This document shows positions 1 to 11,489 of a stretch of DNA of 64,000 bases, piece after piece. Source of the stretch: Lenzites betulinus (Eukaryota; Basidiomycota; Agaricomycetes; Polyporales; Polyporaceae); the NCBI GenBank assembly GCA_022264855.1, contig JABYQU010000072.1:62001-126000 (forward strand), given 5' to 3'. Below the pieces are notes generated by a model. The model did no database searches and was not told the DNA's origin. It saw only the letters and a program-made list of their open reading frames with translations. The position numbers and the translations under genes are program-made. The stretch's first letter is position 1, and each line of letters begins with the position of its first letter.

Positions 1-376
1 TACTTGCGGAGAGGTGAGCCCAGCATTACGAGCAACCGCAGTGAGCGAAAAGTTCCGCAGAGGAGCCCTGCTCCGAGGCACGAATGACAAAGCCCGTCTG
101 GAAAGCATTATAGACTGAACTTGTGAGCCAATCAAGCAAATAGGTGAAAGTACGTCGGAGGCAGACGGGTCAGCGCTCGCAGGCGCTCACGAGTGTGTGT
201 CGAACAGACGCCCATAACGCCCGTTTGGGAGTTTTATGAGCTGCAAATGGCAATTACCGCCTTGTGACCTTCAACGACCACCATCTCCCCGACGTCGCCT
301 ACAGTGTCCAGCTTTTACTGTTAACCAGCCGTGTCGGTGCGACTTAACCCCTTGGCCTCTGCACTAGAACCTTGAG
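1..376. other. upstream region of the GT49 gene
   Basis: No coding sequence could be supported here. It is presumably the promoter and 5' leader of the glycosyltransferase gene that follows. No clear TATA box was seen close to the start. Confidence 0.4.
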
Positions 377-2225
377 ATGGCTCACCCTTGCCTGAGGACG
401 ATCCAGTTCTGCATATATTCGTACACGCTAGTTGCGGTCGTCTTCACAACATATGTCTACGTGCTCTCGCCTCTTGTTGGACTCACGCGATCTTTGACGT
501 CATCTGGAAAATTACTGGGCGATATCTCTGCTCAACAGAACGGGGGAAGACGCCTCTCATTGCTCTCAGAGTCTCGTGAAGTTGGCATTTATTCTGATCG
601 TGCGGTGGTGCCTCTGGACGACAGACACTGGGCAGAAATCTGGCCTGTCGGATATGCTTCGTCTGAGATGCTCTACTTGGACAGTCCTGATGCTCCGCGG
701 AAGGGGCCTGTAGGACTGGGGTACGCCGTACAAGAAGAAACACTGCTCTCGAAGGCTTTCTCGGATGCTATGCACCCAACTCGTATAATCCCGTTCTACT
801 TCAAGGCATCTGGCTCTGTCGACTCTGACGACGTCACAATCACCACCCTTGTTACAAACAACAGGTTCCGGGTCTTCAAGCAGCTCGTCGAACGGTACCG
901 AGGCCCTATCTCTGTTACAATCCACATACCGCTCCCGCTGCACTCTACCTTCGCCTCGCTCAAGCCGGACCACCCATCTAGAGTCGCTCTAAATAATCTG
1001 CATGCTCTATATGCGTCCTCTGCGCTATTCTCGCAGCACGTCGATGTCCATCTGGCTCTCTCCCCCTTCGTCAGCGTTCTTTCCAGCGGGAACGTGCCTA
1101 GCCTGGAAGGTGAAGGCGGCCGGCAGTTCAACGTCTGGCGTAATGCTGCCCGCCTCTTCGCGCGGACCGAGTTCGTCATGATGCTCGACGTCGACTTCGC
1201 TGTCTGCACAGACTGGCGCGGGGCCGTTCGAGACGCGCTTCGTGCGGCGGCCCTGCCCCCATCCGTCACGCCGCTCACACGCAGCCCCAGCCGGACGGCG
1301 TCAATAGCGTCGCGATAATGAAGATGCTCCGCGACGGGGCCGCGGCTCTCGTCGTGCCCGTGTTCGAGTACGTGAAGCAGGAAGCAGGTGTCGACCAGCG
1401 CACCTTCCCTGCAGACAAGCAGGCACGTCCCCCGTTCTCTGTTGCCCGCTCGCCGCCGATGTCTAATCCGCCTGGCTTGCCAGGCTCTTCTGCGACTCGC
1501 GAAAGCTACTCCGCCGGTCATCGCGTCGTTTCACGCGTCATGGGCCCCAGGCCATAACAGCACTGATTACGAGAAGTACTACGCCATACCACCCGACTCC
1601 CACACGGTGTACAAGGTGGAACATTATCAGAGCGCATACGAGCCGTACGTTATTACGAGCAAGCGCGTCAGCTGGTACGTACTCCGCATGCGACGAAGGT
1701 TTCAGTGCACGTTCTGACGGCCGCCGCTTCCTGCGCAGGTGTGACGAGCGGTTCGCCGGCTATGGCGGAAACAAGGCGGCCTGCCTTTTCGAGATGTACC
1801 TCAGCGGCGTCTCCTTCTACGTGCTCTCAGACCATTTTCTTATCCACCAGAGTCACAAGTACGAAGAAGAAGCCAGAAGGGAAGAGGTAAATATACCAAG
1901 AGCTGTCTTTCCACTCCCCAGCTGATCGCTCGTCATATTCAGCGGAAGTCGAACCGCAAATTGTATTCCGATTTCAAGGAGGAGGTGTGCCTGAGGTACG
2001 TTCCCCAACCTTGCCACAAGATGTCGGCCCTTATCGCGGAGCCGCAGATATCTCTACCGGTACTACCGGGAGGGTGTGTTGCACACCGACCGCGCCGCCA
2101 ACGCCCGCGAAGAGTGCAAGAAGATCAAGAACATTGCGAAGACAGTCTCGCAGGTGACCTTCATCTATCCTGTCTCGTACAAGGCCGCGGCAGCTCAGGC
2201 TCTCACACAGCTGATCAACGGCTAA
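377..2225 (+). CDS. LARGE-like glycosyltransferase, family GT49
   Basis: Predicted type II Golgi/ER glycosyltransferase related to LARGE/B4GAT1 (GT49). The start ATG is followed by a hydrophobic signal-anchor at about residues 10-35. The diagnostic MLDVDF (DxD metal/nucleotide-sugar motif) lies near 1180-1200, followed by ALVVPVFEY, FHASWAPGHNSTDYEKYY and DERFAGYGGNK, all typical of GT49. Splicing joins at least six exons. Introns fit at 1226-1284 (weak donor gttcga), 1423-1483 (GC donor, gcacgt...ccag), 1675-1738, and two more before the last exon, which ends ALTQLING then TAA. Family knowledge: LARGE enzymes extend or prime matriglycan in animals; the fungal acceptor is not known. The family call is firm; the first intron is the least certain part. 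Confidence 0.82.
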
Positions 2226-2616
2226 AATCACGAGGACCGTTATAGCCTTAGGTGTGAAGCAAAGGACGTGAACAGCTAAGGGACTGCTAGTCGTCCGGCA
2301 GCGCTTTCGGCAGAGCACTCGTAGCACGCGGCTGCCGCACGAGAGGGCAGCTTGGTGTTATGCATATGGTTTAATCAACTGTACTGTATGTGCGACGTAC
2401 ATTACACCACGGCCGCCCGGCTTCGTATTACGCCCCGCTCCCGAAGCGAGCTCTAAACAGCATAAGACATAAAAAGCACTGGCGCAACGCGCGTGCGGGA
2501 TTCCTTCATGCGTACGTCGGCAACGCCGGGAACCCGCGGGCCCGCGCTGTTCGTCTAGGCGGGCGATGGTTGTAGCGTAGGAACGAGCGGTCGTTGTTGC
2601 AAGCACGACCGCGGGA
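2226..2616. other. convergent intergenic region
   Basis: About 390 bp between the 3' ends of the GT49 gene and MDV1. It should hold both 3' UTRs. No gene seen. Confidence 0.5.
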
Positions 2617-5389
2617 TCACAACGCCCAGATTTTGACGACCGAGTCCCGCCCGCCCGAGACCATGTATCGGTCCATGTACCGGAGCCGCTCGACGGGCCT
2701 GGTGTGGCCGTTCGTGAGGAGCGTGGACTGCTGCATGCTGGTGCGGTTGTAAATCTGGGAACCGGGACGGCGCGGTCAGCATCGTACGGCGGCCGACACG
2801 GAAGCAGACAGATAGAAGGGGCGCATATATCAAGTGCGCGGCGCCTGGAGAAAAGGGACGGGGAAGAGGGTTCAAGAGGAGAGATGCCGCACCTTGACGC
2901 CGTTCTCGCCCGTCGCGGCAACGATCTTGCGCGTGTCGAACTGCAGCGCGGTGACGGCATGGTCATACTTGAGCGTCTCGAAGATGCCGCCTGTCCGCAC
3001 GTCCCAGATCTATGAAGGAATGCGTCAACAGCCGTCGCCAGGCACATCATGGGTGGGTGGGAGGACGCACGCGGATGGACTTGTCGAGGCTGCCGGTGAT
3101 GATATGCAGCTCGTCGAACTGGAGGCAGGTGACAGGCCCGGTGTGCCCAAGAAGCGTCCGGTGCGGCTGGCCAGTGCGCACTGATCCCGCAGAGGTCAGC
3201 ACGTTCTCAACTCCAGCTTGAGGCTCGTGGCCTGGCAGCTTTGCGAATCACTCACTGTCCCACATCCTGGCCGCGCCGTCCCCGCTCCCGCTTACCAGAC
3301 CGTAACCCCAAAACTGTACGGCGCCGACAAAATCTTGGTACATGTCCCACGTCCCGTCCGCAAATGGTGGTGTGGGGACTGCAAACGTACCTGCCGCCGC
3401 CGCCGCGCCAGGGAAGAGATGGCCAGGAAGTGCAGCGCCCGGGGCAGATGTTTGGGGATGTGAAATGGCCCATAGGATGTCCATGGTCATTACACACTGG
3501 CCGGTGTTGAGGTCCCACTGGCGCATGGTCTTGTCTGATGCACCCGTCACCTACACATCACATGATGCTGGTCAGAGCGTGTTCGGACAAGTTGAAGCAT
3601 GAAAAATCGCCCTACCAAGCACTCGTCCTCGAAGTACATCGCGGTCACCGCCTTCGAGTGTCCCTCGAGTACACGAATGCACGCGCCCTCCCGCTCGGCC
3701 ACACTGGACGGCCGACTGCTCTCGCCTTGCCGGATGCCGTTCGTCCTCCGCTCGCCGTCTTCCGCGCTCTCGTCTTCCTCCGCAACATCGCTCAAGCTCA
3801 GCAACTCCCCCGCTTCCCACTCTTCGTCCTCATCCACTCGTCGCAAATCCCACACTCGCACGGTCCCATCCTCACTACCCGTGAGACATATCTGGTCCTC
3901 GACCTGTATGCACTTGACGGTCCCGCGGTGCCCCCGCAGACGCCCGATTTCCTCCCCGGAAAGCAAATCCCACACACGTGGTTGTGAGTCCTCTTGACTG
4001 GCGCTCACCAATGTTCCGTATGGTTCAGAGAAGTCTAGGGCGGTTATAGGCGTGATATGACTTTCGAGGGACTATTCCAACTGTCAGACTCTGTATACGA
4101 CGAAAAAAATGGAGAACATCACCATGAAAGCCACCCCTGGAGGGAGTTCATCGTGTTCCGATGGTAGGAACGCCGGCCCTGAGAGGAATAAGATTTCCGA
4201 AATGGCACGGTATACGTATGTTCTTACCTTTCCGTCGTCTTGAGCTCGCCGGCAAATGTGGAGCTGCACGTGAGTGACTCCGGGAGGGTTGGCTTGCAGT
4301 CTCCTCCAGCTCGAGCCGTTCGCGGACGCCTTCGACTACAAGAATTGCTCTATAAATTCTTCCCAGGCTTCCGGGAGATAGGAAGAAAACATACGTTCAT
4401 CGTCCAACTCCAGTTCCTCTTCCTGCAACTTGAGGAGATCCTGTTCTAACTTGGCTCGAATAATATCCAAAGCCTCGATCTTATGAGTAATCTCGTCGAT
4501 ATCGTTATTTATGAGAGCCTGCCATGAACGATCAGGACGGTATAACAGCACAAGGCGCAGTCGGCGTACCCTGCGGACGTGAATGTTCTCCTTGTCCCGT
4601 TCAATCTCATGTGTCTGTCGTATGAGCTCGTCTGTCCCAAAGGTCTTCCCCGCGCTCAAGCTCTGCCTTCCTTTCCGCTTCGCCTTGACCTTCCGATCCC
4701 GGCCGTTCCGATCCGCCCGCCCGACCATAACCACGTCGTCCTCACTGGCCACACTTGCCCCGTCGTGGTCTTCATCGTCTCCTAGGAGGCCGCGTGCGCT
4801 CATGCCCAACTGCTTCAGCCCCAATCGAGGCGTTTCCACATTCCGCGTCTGCCGCCTTCGAATTCGGCTCTTCTCCGCACTCGGTATTGTGGCTTTGAAC
4901 CCTCGCAATAGGGAGACGTTCTGCGCAACGCCTTCGGGTTCCGGGACCTCCTGCTCGAGCAGCTCTTCGGTAGCTTCCACAATCTGTAAGTCGCGTGAAG
5001 TGATTCGGCGCGTGCCAAAACCAAGCCTGAGTGGGGCACGGCCGAGCGTTGCGAAGTCCACGGCCGAGCTGCGATGATTTCCAAGAGACGCGCGAGGCCT
5101 GCCAGAGACGGTTGCAGCATTGAACACGCGGGGGGTCATGATGACCGGGGCCACTGCCACGCTTGCTTAACCACATGCCCAACCATGACGACTGCCAAAC
5201 AGAAAACATACAGTCTGCGAGTATCTTCGCCGAGTCATGCTTCCGAGACGTGAATGGCGAGAAGATCGCCTTGGATACTGCATCGAGCTTGCTGGAACTA
5301 GATGAGGAGCTGCTGCCTTCTGCGAGCGGGTCCAGCGCCGCGCGAGGGTCACGTTTGTTGCTGGCTGAGGGCCTTTGTGGAAAGGACAT
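2617..5389 (-). CDS. mdv1: mitochondrial division protein 1 (WD40 fission adaptor)
   Basis: Homolog of yeast Mdv1/Caf4, the adaptor that links Fis1 on the mitochondrial outer membrane to the dynamin Dnm1. Reading down from 5389: an N-terminal region (MSFPQRPSASNKRDPR), a basic segment, a coiled coil with a Glu/Leu-rich heptad stretch near 4550-4340, then WD40 repeats. The repeats carry RVWDLLSGEEIGRLRGHRG, TGSEDGTVRVWDLRRVDEDE, TGASDKTMRQWDL and a final SGGRDSVVKIWAL before TGA at 2617-2619. An acidic/low-complexity insert between repeats is typical of the family. Eight or more short introns are needed. The gene is divergent from the membrane-protein gene at 5651, with about 260 bp between them. 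The identification rests on the order coiled coil then WD40 and on the conserved EHDELPPGVAFM and ITALDFSEPYGTLVSASQ segments. Confidence 0.88.
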
Positions 5390-5650
5390 GCTAGTGGCCC
5401 TGTGCGGGCAGCGTCGAAGATGTCGGTGTGCTCCGGGGCGTTGCCGGCAGTGGTGAGGGAGTCAAGGGCAAGAGTGAGGAGGAGCCTCGTTCTGTCCGCC
5501 TCGCACCGCGACGCGTCGTAAGCGCCCATTGCCTCCGCACCACGTGCACGCATCGTCACTCCGAAGCGGGGCCGAAGTGGGACTTGTGTGCACAGTGTGT
5601 CTGCAGCCACCGTCCCTCTCACCGTCCTCAGCCTTCTGCCAGTGCCCACC

Positions 5651-6527
5651 ATGTGGTACGTCTCCTCGCCTCTCACGATGCGCTCTGTGTAGCTCAAATG
5701 CTCTGCCTAGGTGTACCCGGTGGTACCTGCCCCTGCTGCTCTTGCCATTTCCGATTGCGTCACCGTTCTACCTCATAATATGGCTATTCTCGATCACCAT
5801 GCATGCGCGGCCATGGTCAGTGTATCTCTTCTCCAGCCTCAAGCGTTGGCTTACGTCTACTTCCAGCTTCTACTGCATGGTCCTGCTGTCGACCATGTAT
5901 GTCTCCCTTTGTTACTGGCCCCCAGTACCCACCGACACACCCCTTGCACAACCGTGGGCGGAGAACATCACTACCTTTGCGGACGCAATACGACATAGAA
6001 TGCCCAACCTCCCTCCTGAAAAGGTGCCAGCAATGATTGCCGTCGAAGAGCACTGCTGGTGCGACGTCTCCGGCGGCGCGTTTTCCCCCGTGAACTTGAC
6101 AAAGTGGGAGGAGGCCAGCGTCAACCGGCTAGTGGAGAACCTGGAGTTTGTAATCGCTGCAGAGAAAGAGGCGGACAGGAAACGACAGTGCGAGGTGGTG
6201 GATGGGGAGGTCAAGACCAATGGTACGAGCTGCGATGACGAAATGCAATCCTCCGCTCCCCGCAAGCGACGCCGACCAAGGTTCCCCATCCTGGACCTTC
6301 TGGAGCTCTTTGGTCTCGCCCCCGCCAAACACCCTTTTCCTTTAAAGGCGGCAAACGACTCTTCTATACCCGAGGAACAAGAGGCGACCGCGGACGTTGT
6401 AACGCCCCCCGACGCGCATCCCGAAAAACCCTTCGTGCGTCTACCATGGCTCCGACGGGAATACGACCTGCGAAGATTTGGTTTTGCGATGGTGCTGGAT
6501 TTCGGATGGTCAAGCTCACATTCATAA
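5651..6527 (+). CDS. putative membrane protein, unknown family
   Basis: Not recognised. The start was chosen at an ATG in a good Kozak context (CCCACCATGTG). A GT-AG intron at 5656-5710 then joins in frame to a Leu-rich first hydrophobic segment (WYLPLLLLPFPIASPFYLIIWLF) and a second one (FYCMVLLSTMYVSLCYW). The rest is a soluble domain with a CWCDVSGGAFSPVNLTKWEE segment, a charged region, and a basic patch (RKRRRPRFP) before the stop. Length is about 270 residues. Two N-terminal membrane spans suggest an ER or organelle membrane protein. No function is inferred. Confidence 0.6.
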
Positions 6528-6648
6528 CGGATGTGGAGCTTCGATAGACGTGTATCATCTGTACTGTAACAACATAATCCCACCTTTCAGCGTATCACCG
6601 TATGATTATCTGCTCGCGGTGTATGTTTTAATTTTCGTGTTTTCGAAC

Positions 6649-7215
6649 ACAGGGAGCAAAGCGCGATATTCCCGTGGAAAACATGCCGATAACATGGCGG
6701 GCAAAGAAATCATATTTGCGACATGTTGTTGCGACGAACATTGAATAAACATTCAGAAAATGTTTCGCGTGGCATGTTTGCGCCGTGTTTTGTCCGAAAA
6801 CATTGCCAAAATCAGTTGCAATGTTTCTGCCATTTGTGCAGCAATGTTTCCGGAGAAGACATTAATATTCTGGAATTATGCAGTATGATTCTCCAATTTT
6901 GTGTAGCAAAATATGCCCCAAACATCACATTGAAAACATCCGGAATATTTCCGCCACGTTCTCGCCATGTTCCATGAGAAAAAAGCGAGCAAATATGACA
7001 TATGTTTTTGCCATATTTTCGGGCATGTTTCTGACCAAAACACACCGGGAAATATCCGTTATGTTTCTGGCATATTTCCACGACACTCATGGCGAGAATA
7101 TGCCAAAGATTATACTAAAAATCAGCTCGGTGTTTCTGCGATGTCTTACACGCGAACACGTCGCAAACATTTTTCTTTGCCCGCCATGTTATCGGCATCG
7201 CGCTTTGCTCCCTGT
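6649..7215. mobile_element. MITE-like element with long imperfect terminal inverted repeats
   Basis: An AT-rich island of 567 bp bounded by inverted repeats. The left end 6650-6667 (cagggagcaaagcgcgat) is the exact reverse complement of 7197-7214. The repeat continues as 6685-6709 against 7172-7196 and then imperfectly for about 25 bp more. The left arm carries a 17-nt insertion (6668-6684) absent on the right. No transposase is encoded. The interior is densely populated with short aacat/atgtt words in both orientations. The cagggagc end resembles hAT-type termini, but no 8-bp target duplication could be seen. It lies in the upstream region of the p23 gene. Confidence 0.72.
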
Positions 7216-7418
7216 GGAAGTTCGGCGGCCCGTGAAGCGCCCGTTCCCCGCGTCGTCCACGTGGCGCGGGATCACAGACAGGCGCGCAAGACGCGTCCAG
7301 ATTGGGGCAGACGTTCTACAGAGTTCGAGAGGATTCGGCGGTCTGCGGCAGCCAGCTTTATACCGCGCCTCGTCCTCGCCGTTCTCAACAACACCGCCGA
7401 CTCGACACTCCTCTAAAA

Positions 7419-8364
7419 ATGACCTTACATCCCGAAGTCCTCTGGGCCCAGCGCAGCTCCGAGAGCGACGACTCCAAGGTGAGCGACATTTCTCCGCCAC
7501 CCGGTCGCAGTCCTGATGCCGATTTGTTCGTCATTGTGTGCGATGGCGCGATAGAACATCCTCTATGTTACCGTAAACCTGCCCGACATCAAGCCCGAAA
7601 CACTCCAGTACGAGCTCACCGCGAGCCACATTTCCTTCAAGGCGAAGGCGGGCGAGTGAGTGCCTCCCGAAAATATGAATCCGATCGAACGCGTACGCGT
7701 GCTAACGCGTCGCTTTAGCGCCAGCAAAGGCATCGAGGAGAAGGACTATGAGTTCGCCTTCGATCTCTTCGAGGACGTAGTCCCCGAGGTATGTGCATGT
7801 ACCCGGACCTTTCGCGCCCCATCTGACGCTTTTTCACCGGCAGGAATCGTCAAAGAGCCTCACCTCGCGTGCTTTCAAGCTGCTCATCCGCAAAAAGGAG
7901 AGGAAGGCAGAGTACTGGCCACGCCTCACGAAGGAGAAGATCCGCAACCAGTTCATCAAGACCGACTTCTCGAAATGGGTCGACGAGGATGAGCAGGAGG
8001 GCGACACCGCGCCAGTCGATGAAGATTTCGACATGGGTGGCATGGGTGGAATGGGTGGAATGCCAGGGATGGGGGGCATGGGCGGTATGCCAGGCATGCC
8101 GGGGATGGGTGGCATGCCGGGGATGGGTGGAATGCCTGGCATGGGTGGCATGCCCGGTGGCATGGACCTCGATGCGGTACGTTTCTACCCCAACGCGCGC
8201 CTGCGGCAAGAAACGATCCTGACTGTGCCGTTCAAAAGATGCTCAAGTCCATGGGCGGTGGCGCAGGTGGCCCCGACGACGCCGGTCCTTCCGGTCTGGA
8301 CGCAGACGACGACTCGGATGATGACGGTCCCCCGCCGCTCGAGGATGCCGAACCAAAAGCATGA
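7419..8364 (+). CDS. sba1: Hsp90 co-chaperone p23/Sba1
   Basis: CS-domain protein that binds and stabilises the ATP-bound closed form of Hsp90 in the cytosol and nucleus. Exons read MTLHPEVLWAQRSS, then NILYVTVNLPDIKPE, then the CS-domain core with LTSRAFKLLIRKK, then the p23 signature YWPRLTKEKIRNQFIKTDFS and WVDEDEQEG. A Gly/Met-rich stretch (repeating GMGGMPGM, 8034-8163) and an acidic tail ending LEDAEPKA follow. At least four introns are needed (the first begins at gtgagcgaca after 7480). The GGM-rich linker and acidic tail are common in fungal Sba1 proteins. A short repeat-bearing linker like this is prone to length polymorphism. Confidence 0.93.
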
Positions 8365-8644
8365 ACGTAGACGGGGACCCACGCGAGTAGATCAACGGCA
8401 TTGCTGTCATCAATTGTACGAGAAGGACGTGTGCAGTATACTGGACTTGGTGGCTTGTAATGACTCACGCCGATTTACGAAGTTGCAATCTAATCTTGTG
8501 CCATACGCTCTGCTAGGGTGTGTGTGGCGCTCCAGAAATGCGCCACAACACGTACTTCACATCCCTCAAAATCCGACCATTTCGTCCTTCATTGAAGTAC
8601 ATTTTTACGCGAACACGTTATCGTACATTGGACACAGTGGCATC

Positions 8645-9806
8645 TCAAAGCCTGGTCACTGACCACACCAACACATAGAACTTCGCGCCCGGGACGATGC
8701 CCGGCATATCAGTCAAGTCCTTCCGCTCCGTCTCGTGGAGGAACGCGTTGACCTTCACTGTCCCCTTCTTGAAGATCTGTCCGTCCCACAGCTCTGCCCA
8801 GCTCTCCGGGCTGTGGCAGAACATCGGGTGGCCCCGCGCCACGCTGGTCGGGCTATGCAGCCCCGTCTCGGTGCGGTAGCCCTTCTCCTGCCGCCCGCCG
8901 TGCACCCCAAGGAGAATTGAGCCTGGTTCGGGCGAGAGGAGCCCCGCGAGCGCGCGCGCGAGGTAGAATTGCTGCTCCTCGTTGAAGAGGTGGAAGAACG
9001 CGGACGCGTGGACCGCGGAGACGTGTCCGCGCAACGGATTCAAGGAGGTCAGGGTCGAGAGGTTGGGCGCCGGCGTGTCCGGGGGAGAGTAGAACGGCGG
9101 GACTGGCTCGAGGTGAGCGGTGTTGAACGCGTCACCGGGGATGAACGGGACTTTGAACGTTTCCGGGGTCGATTTGAACAGCTTATGCCCTAGCTGCCAG
9201 AACTCTGTCCGTCATCTCGAGGTTAGCCTCTCATGATATATGCGACCACAAGAGGCCGTACCGGGGTGCAAGTCGGACGCCACCACATTCTCTACCGGAA
9301 ACCCGTCATGAATGGCTTTCCTAAGGTCGTTGCCAACTACGAAGGTACAAGCCTTGTTCAGCTGCAGTTTGCACTTCACGTTTGTAACACCTACAGCAGC
9401 ACCCGATGTCCAGGAAGATCGCGCCTTTCCGTTCCTTGCCCACCGTCAGCAGCTGCTTATAAGCCGGTAGTCGACTGAGCTTTAGGCTATCGAAACAGCA
9501 TCTCATCAGGGCCCATCCTCGCAAGCATCGTGAGCGTTCCCCGGTACCTACTTGATGAACCCAAACTTGCGGATGCAGTTGTACGGGAAGATCTACACGC
9601 ACATAAGCCCAAGTTAATCATGTTCACTACGCTCCGCAACATACCGCGTACGCTTCCTCTTGAACAGCGATGACATGTTCCTTGAGCTCCTCCGTGTCTT
9701 GGATGCCCGTTTGTGCTTTCATGAACTCGAGACCCTCATCATCGACTGAATACAGGCTTCTGTCGAGGGGACGGGACGGCTTCGGTGTGGCTGTGGTTTC
9801 GTTCAT
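8645..9806 (-). CDS. SAM-dependent methyltransferase, tandem copy 1
   Basis: First of three tandem paralogs. The fold resembles the fungal class I methyltransferases annotated in meroterpenoid clusters (AusD/Trt5-like). The N-terminal SVDDEGLEFMKAQTGI helix is followed by SAM-binding motif I (FLDIGCCC), a DLRKA/ASDLHP segment, and a conserved C-terminal half with NPLRGHVSAVHASAFFHLF, LLSPEPGSILLGVHGG, FCHSPESWAELWDG and the end FYVLVWSVTRL. At least three introns are needed in the 5' half. The start was taken at 9806 rather than an in-frame ATG at 9866, because a TATAAA (9884-9889) sits about 80 bp upstream of the former and only about 20 bp from the latter. The substrate is unknown; no polyketide or terpene synthase is visible in the window. 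Confidence 0.8.
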
Positions 9807-9883
9807 CGCGGTATCGCGCGATCGACAGTCTGAGTGAAGGCAGCTTTGTCTGGACGTAGAACCCACAGCACTGAGATGACGTC

Positions 9884-9889
9884 TTTATA
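9884..9889 (-). promoter_or_regulatory. TATA box of methyltransferase copy 1
   Basis: TATAAA on the minus strand about 80 bp upstream of the chosen ATG at 9806. Confidence 0.45.
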
Positions 9890-10225
9890 GGAGATGCTCG
9901 GACTGTCGGTCCCTGATTCACCGCGCTAATGCTGCTTTAGTCCGGTACACGAGTCGGCCACTCGAGCATCCTTGTACCGGCTGGGCGGAGTCCGACGGAC
10001 GAAAATACCACAAGTTGCCGTTCTTGAACCGACTGCCGCCTCTGCCGTCTCTCAAGCCGAGCAAAGGCATGTCATACACAAAAGCCAATGTCAGAGCTCC
10101 TGCCAGTGTCGACGTCGTTGCAGAATACAATCCCCTGGAGAAGAGATAATCGATAAGTGGTCACACGGCCGTACGTACGGCCATACAAATATAATGACAT
10201 CCTTGCATTTTGTCCAACCCGCGTC
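9890..10225. other. spacer between methyltransferase copies 1 and 2
   Basis: About 340 bp of upstream sequence of copy 1 and 3' flank of copy 2. No gene seen. By eye it is not similar to the promoter block shared by copies 2 and 3. Confidence 0.4.
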
Positions 10226-11429
10226 CTACAGCCTCGTCACCGACCACACCAAGAGGTAAAACTTTGTGCCTGGGTCGATGCCAGACATCGCAGCATAGTC
10301 CTTGCGTTCCGTCACCCGCAGCGCCGCCTCCACCTTCACCGTACCCTTCTTGAAGACCTGCCCGTCCCACAGCTCCGTCCAGCTCTCCGGGCCGTGGCAG
10401 AACATGGGGAACACACGCCCGAGGTTCAGCACCACGCCCATCTCCTGGCGGAGGCCCTTCGTCGGCAGGCCCCCGTGCGCGCCGATGATCATCGACCCAG
10501 GCTCGGGCGAGAGGAGCCCCGCGAGGGTGTGGGCGACCTTGAGCTGCCGCTCCTCGTCGAAGAGGTGGAAGAACGCGGACGCGTGGATCGCGGAGACGTG
10601 CCCCCGGAGCGGGTTCAGCGAGGTTAACGTCGACAACTCCGGGCGCGGGGTGTCGGGCGGCGAGTAGAACGGGGGGACGGTCTCGATGTGCTTCGGATCG
10701 AATACGTCGCCCGGGATGAACGGCACCGGGAAGGACTCCTGGGTAGACTTGAAGAGCTTGTGGCCCAGGGTCCAGAATTCTGTGGGAGAGTTTGGTCGGT
10801 CCTACGGCCGACGAGCATGCAGCAGCTTACGAACCGGGGTGCAAATCCGATGCGATGCAGTTCTCAACGGGGTACCCATCGGATACGGCTTTTCTGAGAT
10901 CGTTGCCAACTGCGGATAATTTCAACCTCAGCGGGAGGTTAGGGCATATGCATTTCAAAACTTACAGCAGCAACCGATATCCAGTAGTATGGCATCCTTC
11001 CGACTCTTGCCAAGTGCGATAAGCTCTTGGTATGCCGGAAGGCGTCCAAGCTTGAGACTATGCCAGGCAGTATGTTCAGATCTCGAAACGAGGTGCCATG
11101 GAGTAATGGGCGCCCCACTCACCTCAGGAAGGAGAACCTCCTAATGCAGGGGTAAGGGTATATCTACGGCATCGGGGTGTTAGCACGATTATACAGCAGT
11201 TGCATTGCCATACACATACAGCGTAAGCTTCGGCTTGGACAGCCAATATGTGCTTCTTGAGCTCGTCGGGGTCCTTGATGCCCGTTTGTGCTTGCATAAA
11301 ACCGAGTGCCTCATCGTCGATAGAGTACAATTTCTCGTCCAGCACATGTGGGGTCGATGGCTTGACTTCAGGACCAACATTGTTGTGTACACCGCTGGCT
11401 ACTGCCGTGTCATTGGTACCCGAGTTCAT
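10226..11429 (-). CDS. SAM-dependent methyltransferase, tandem copy 2
   Basis: Second paralog, with the same architecture and intron layout as its neighbours. N-terminus MNSGTNDTAVASG; conserved YSIDDEALGFMQAQTGI, motif I, HKLFKSTQESFPVPFIPGD and SLNPLRGHVSAIHASAFFHLF; end FYLLVWSVTRL, stop TAG at 10226-10228. The stretch 10600-10760 is almost identical to 12380-12545 of copy 3, while the first copy is clearly more diverged, so copies 2 and 3 are the more recent duplicate pair or have been homogenised. Its upstream region is duplicated too. Predicted cytosolic O- or C-methyltransferase; substrate unknown. Confidence 0.82.
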
Positions 11430-11489
11430 GATTGGCGTGAATCGCGGGTACTGATGGATCTGCGTCTACCAGGGAAAGATGTGGACGTT

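Noticed and set aside
1226..1320. Apparent frameshift in the GT49 gene
   Set aside because: An in-phase intron (1226-1284) explains the frame change, although its donor is weak.
6640..7225. 8-bp target-site duplication around the MITE-like element
   Set aside because: The flanking octamers ttcgaaca and tggaagtt do not match.
7834..8209. Proline/histidine-rich minus-strand frames opposite p23
   Set aside because: Antisense shadows of the Gly/Met repeat.
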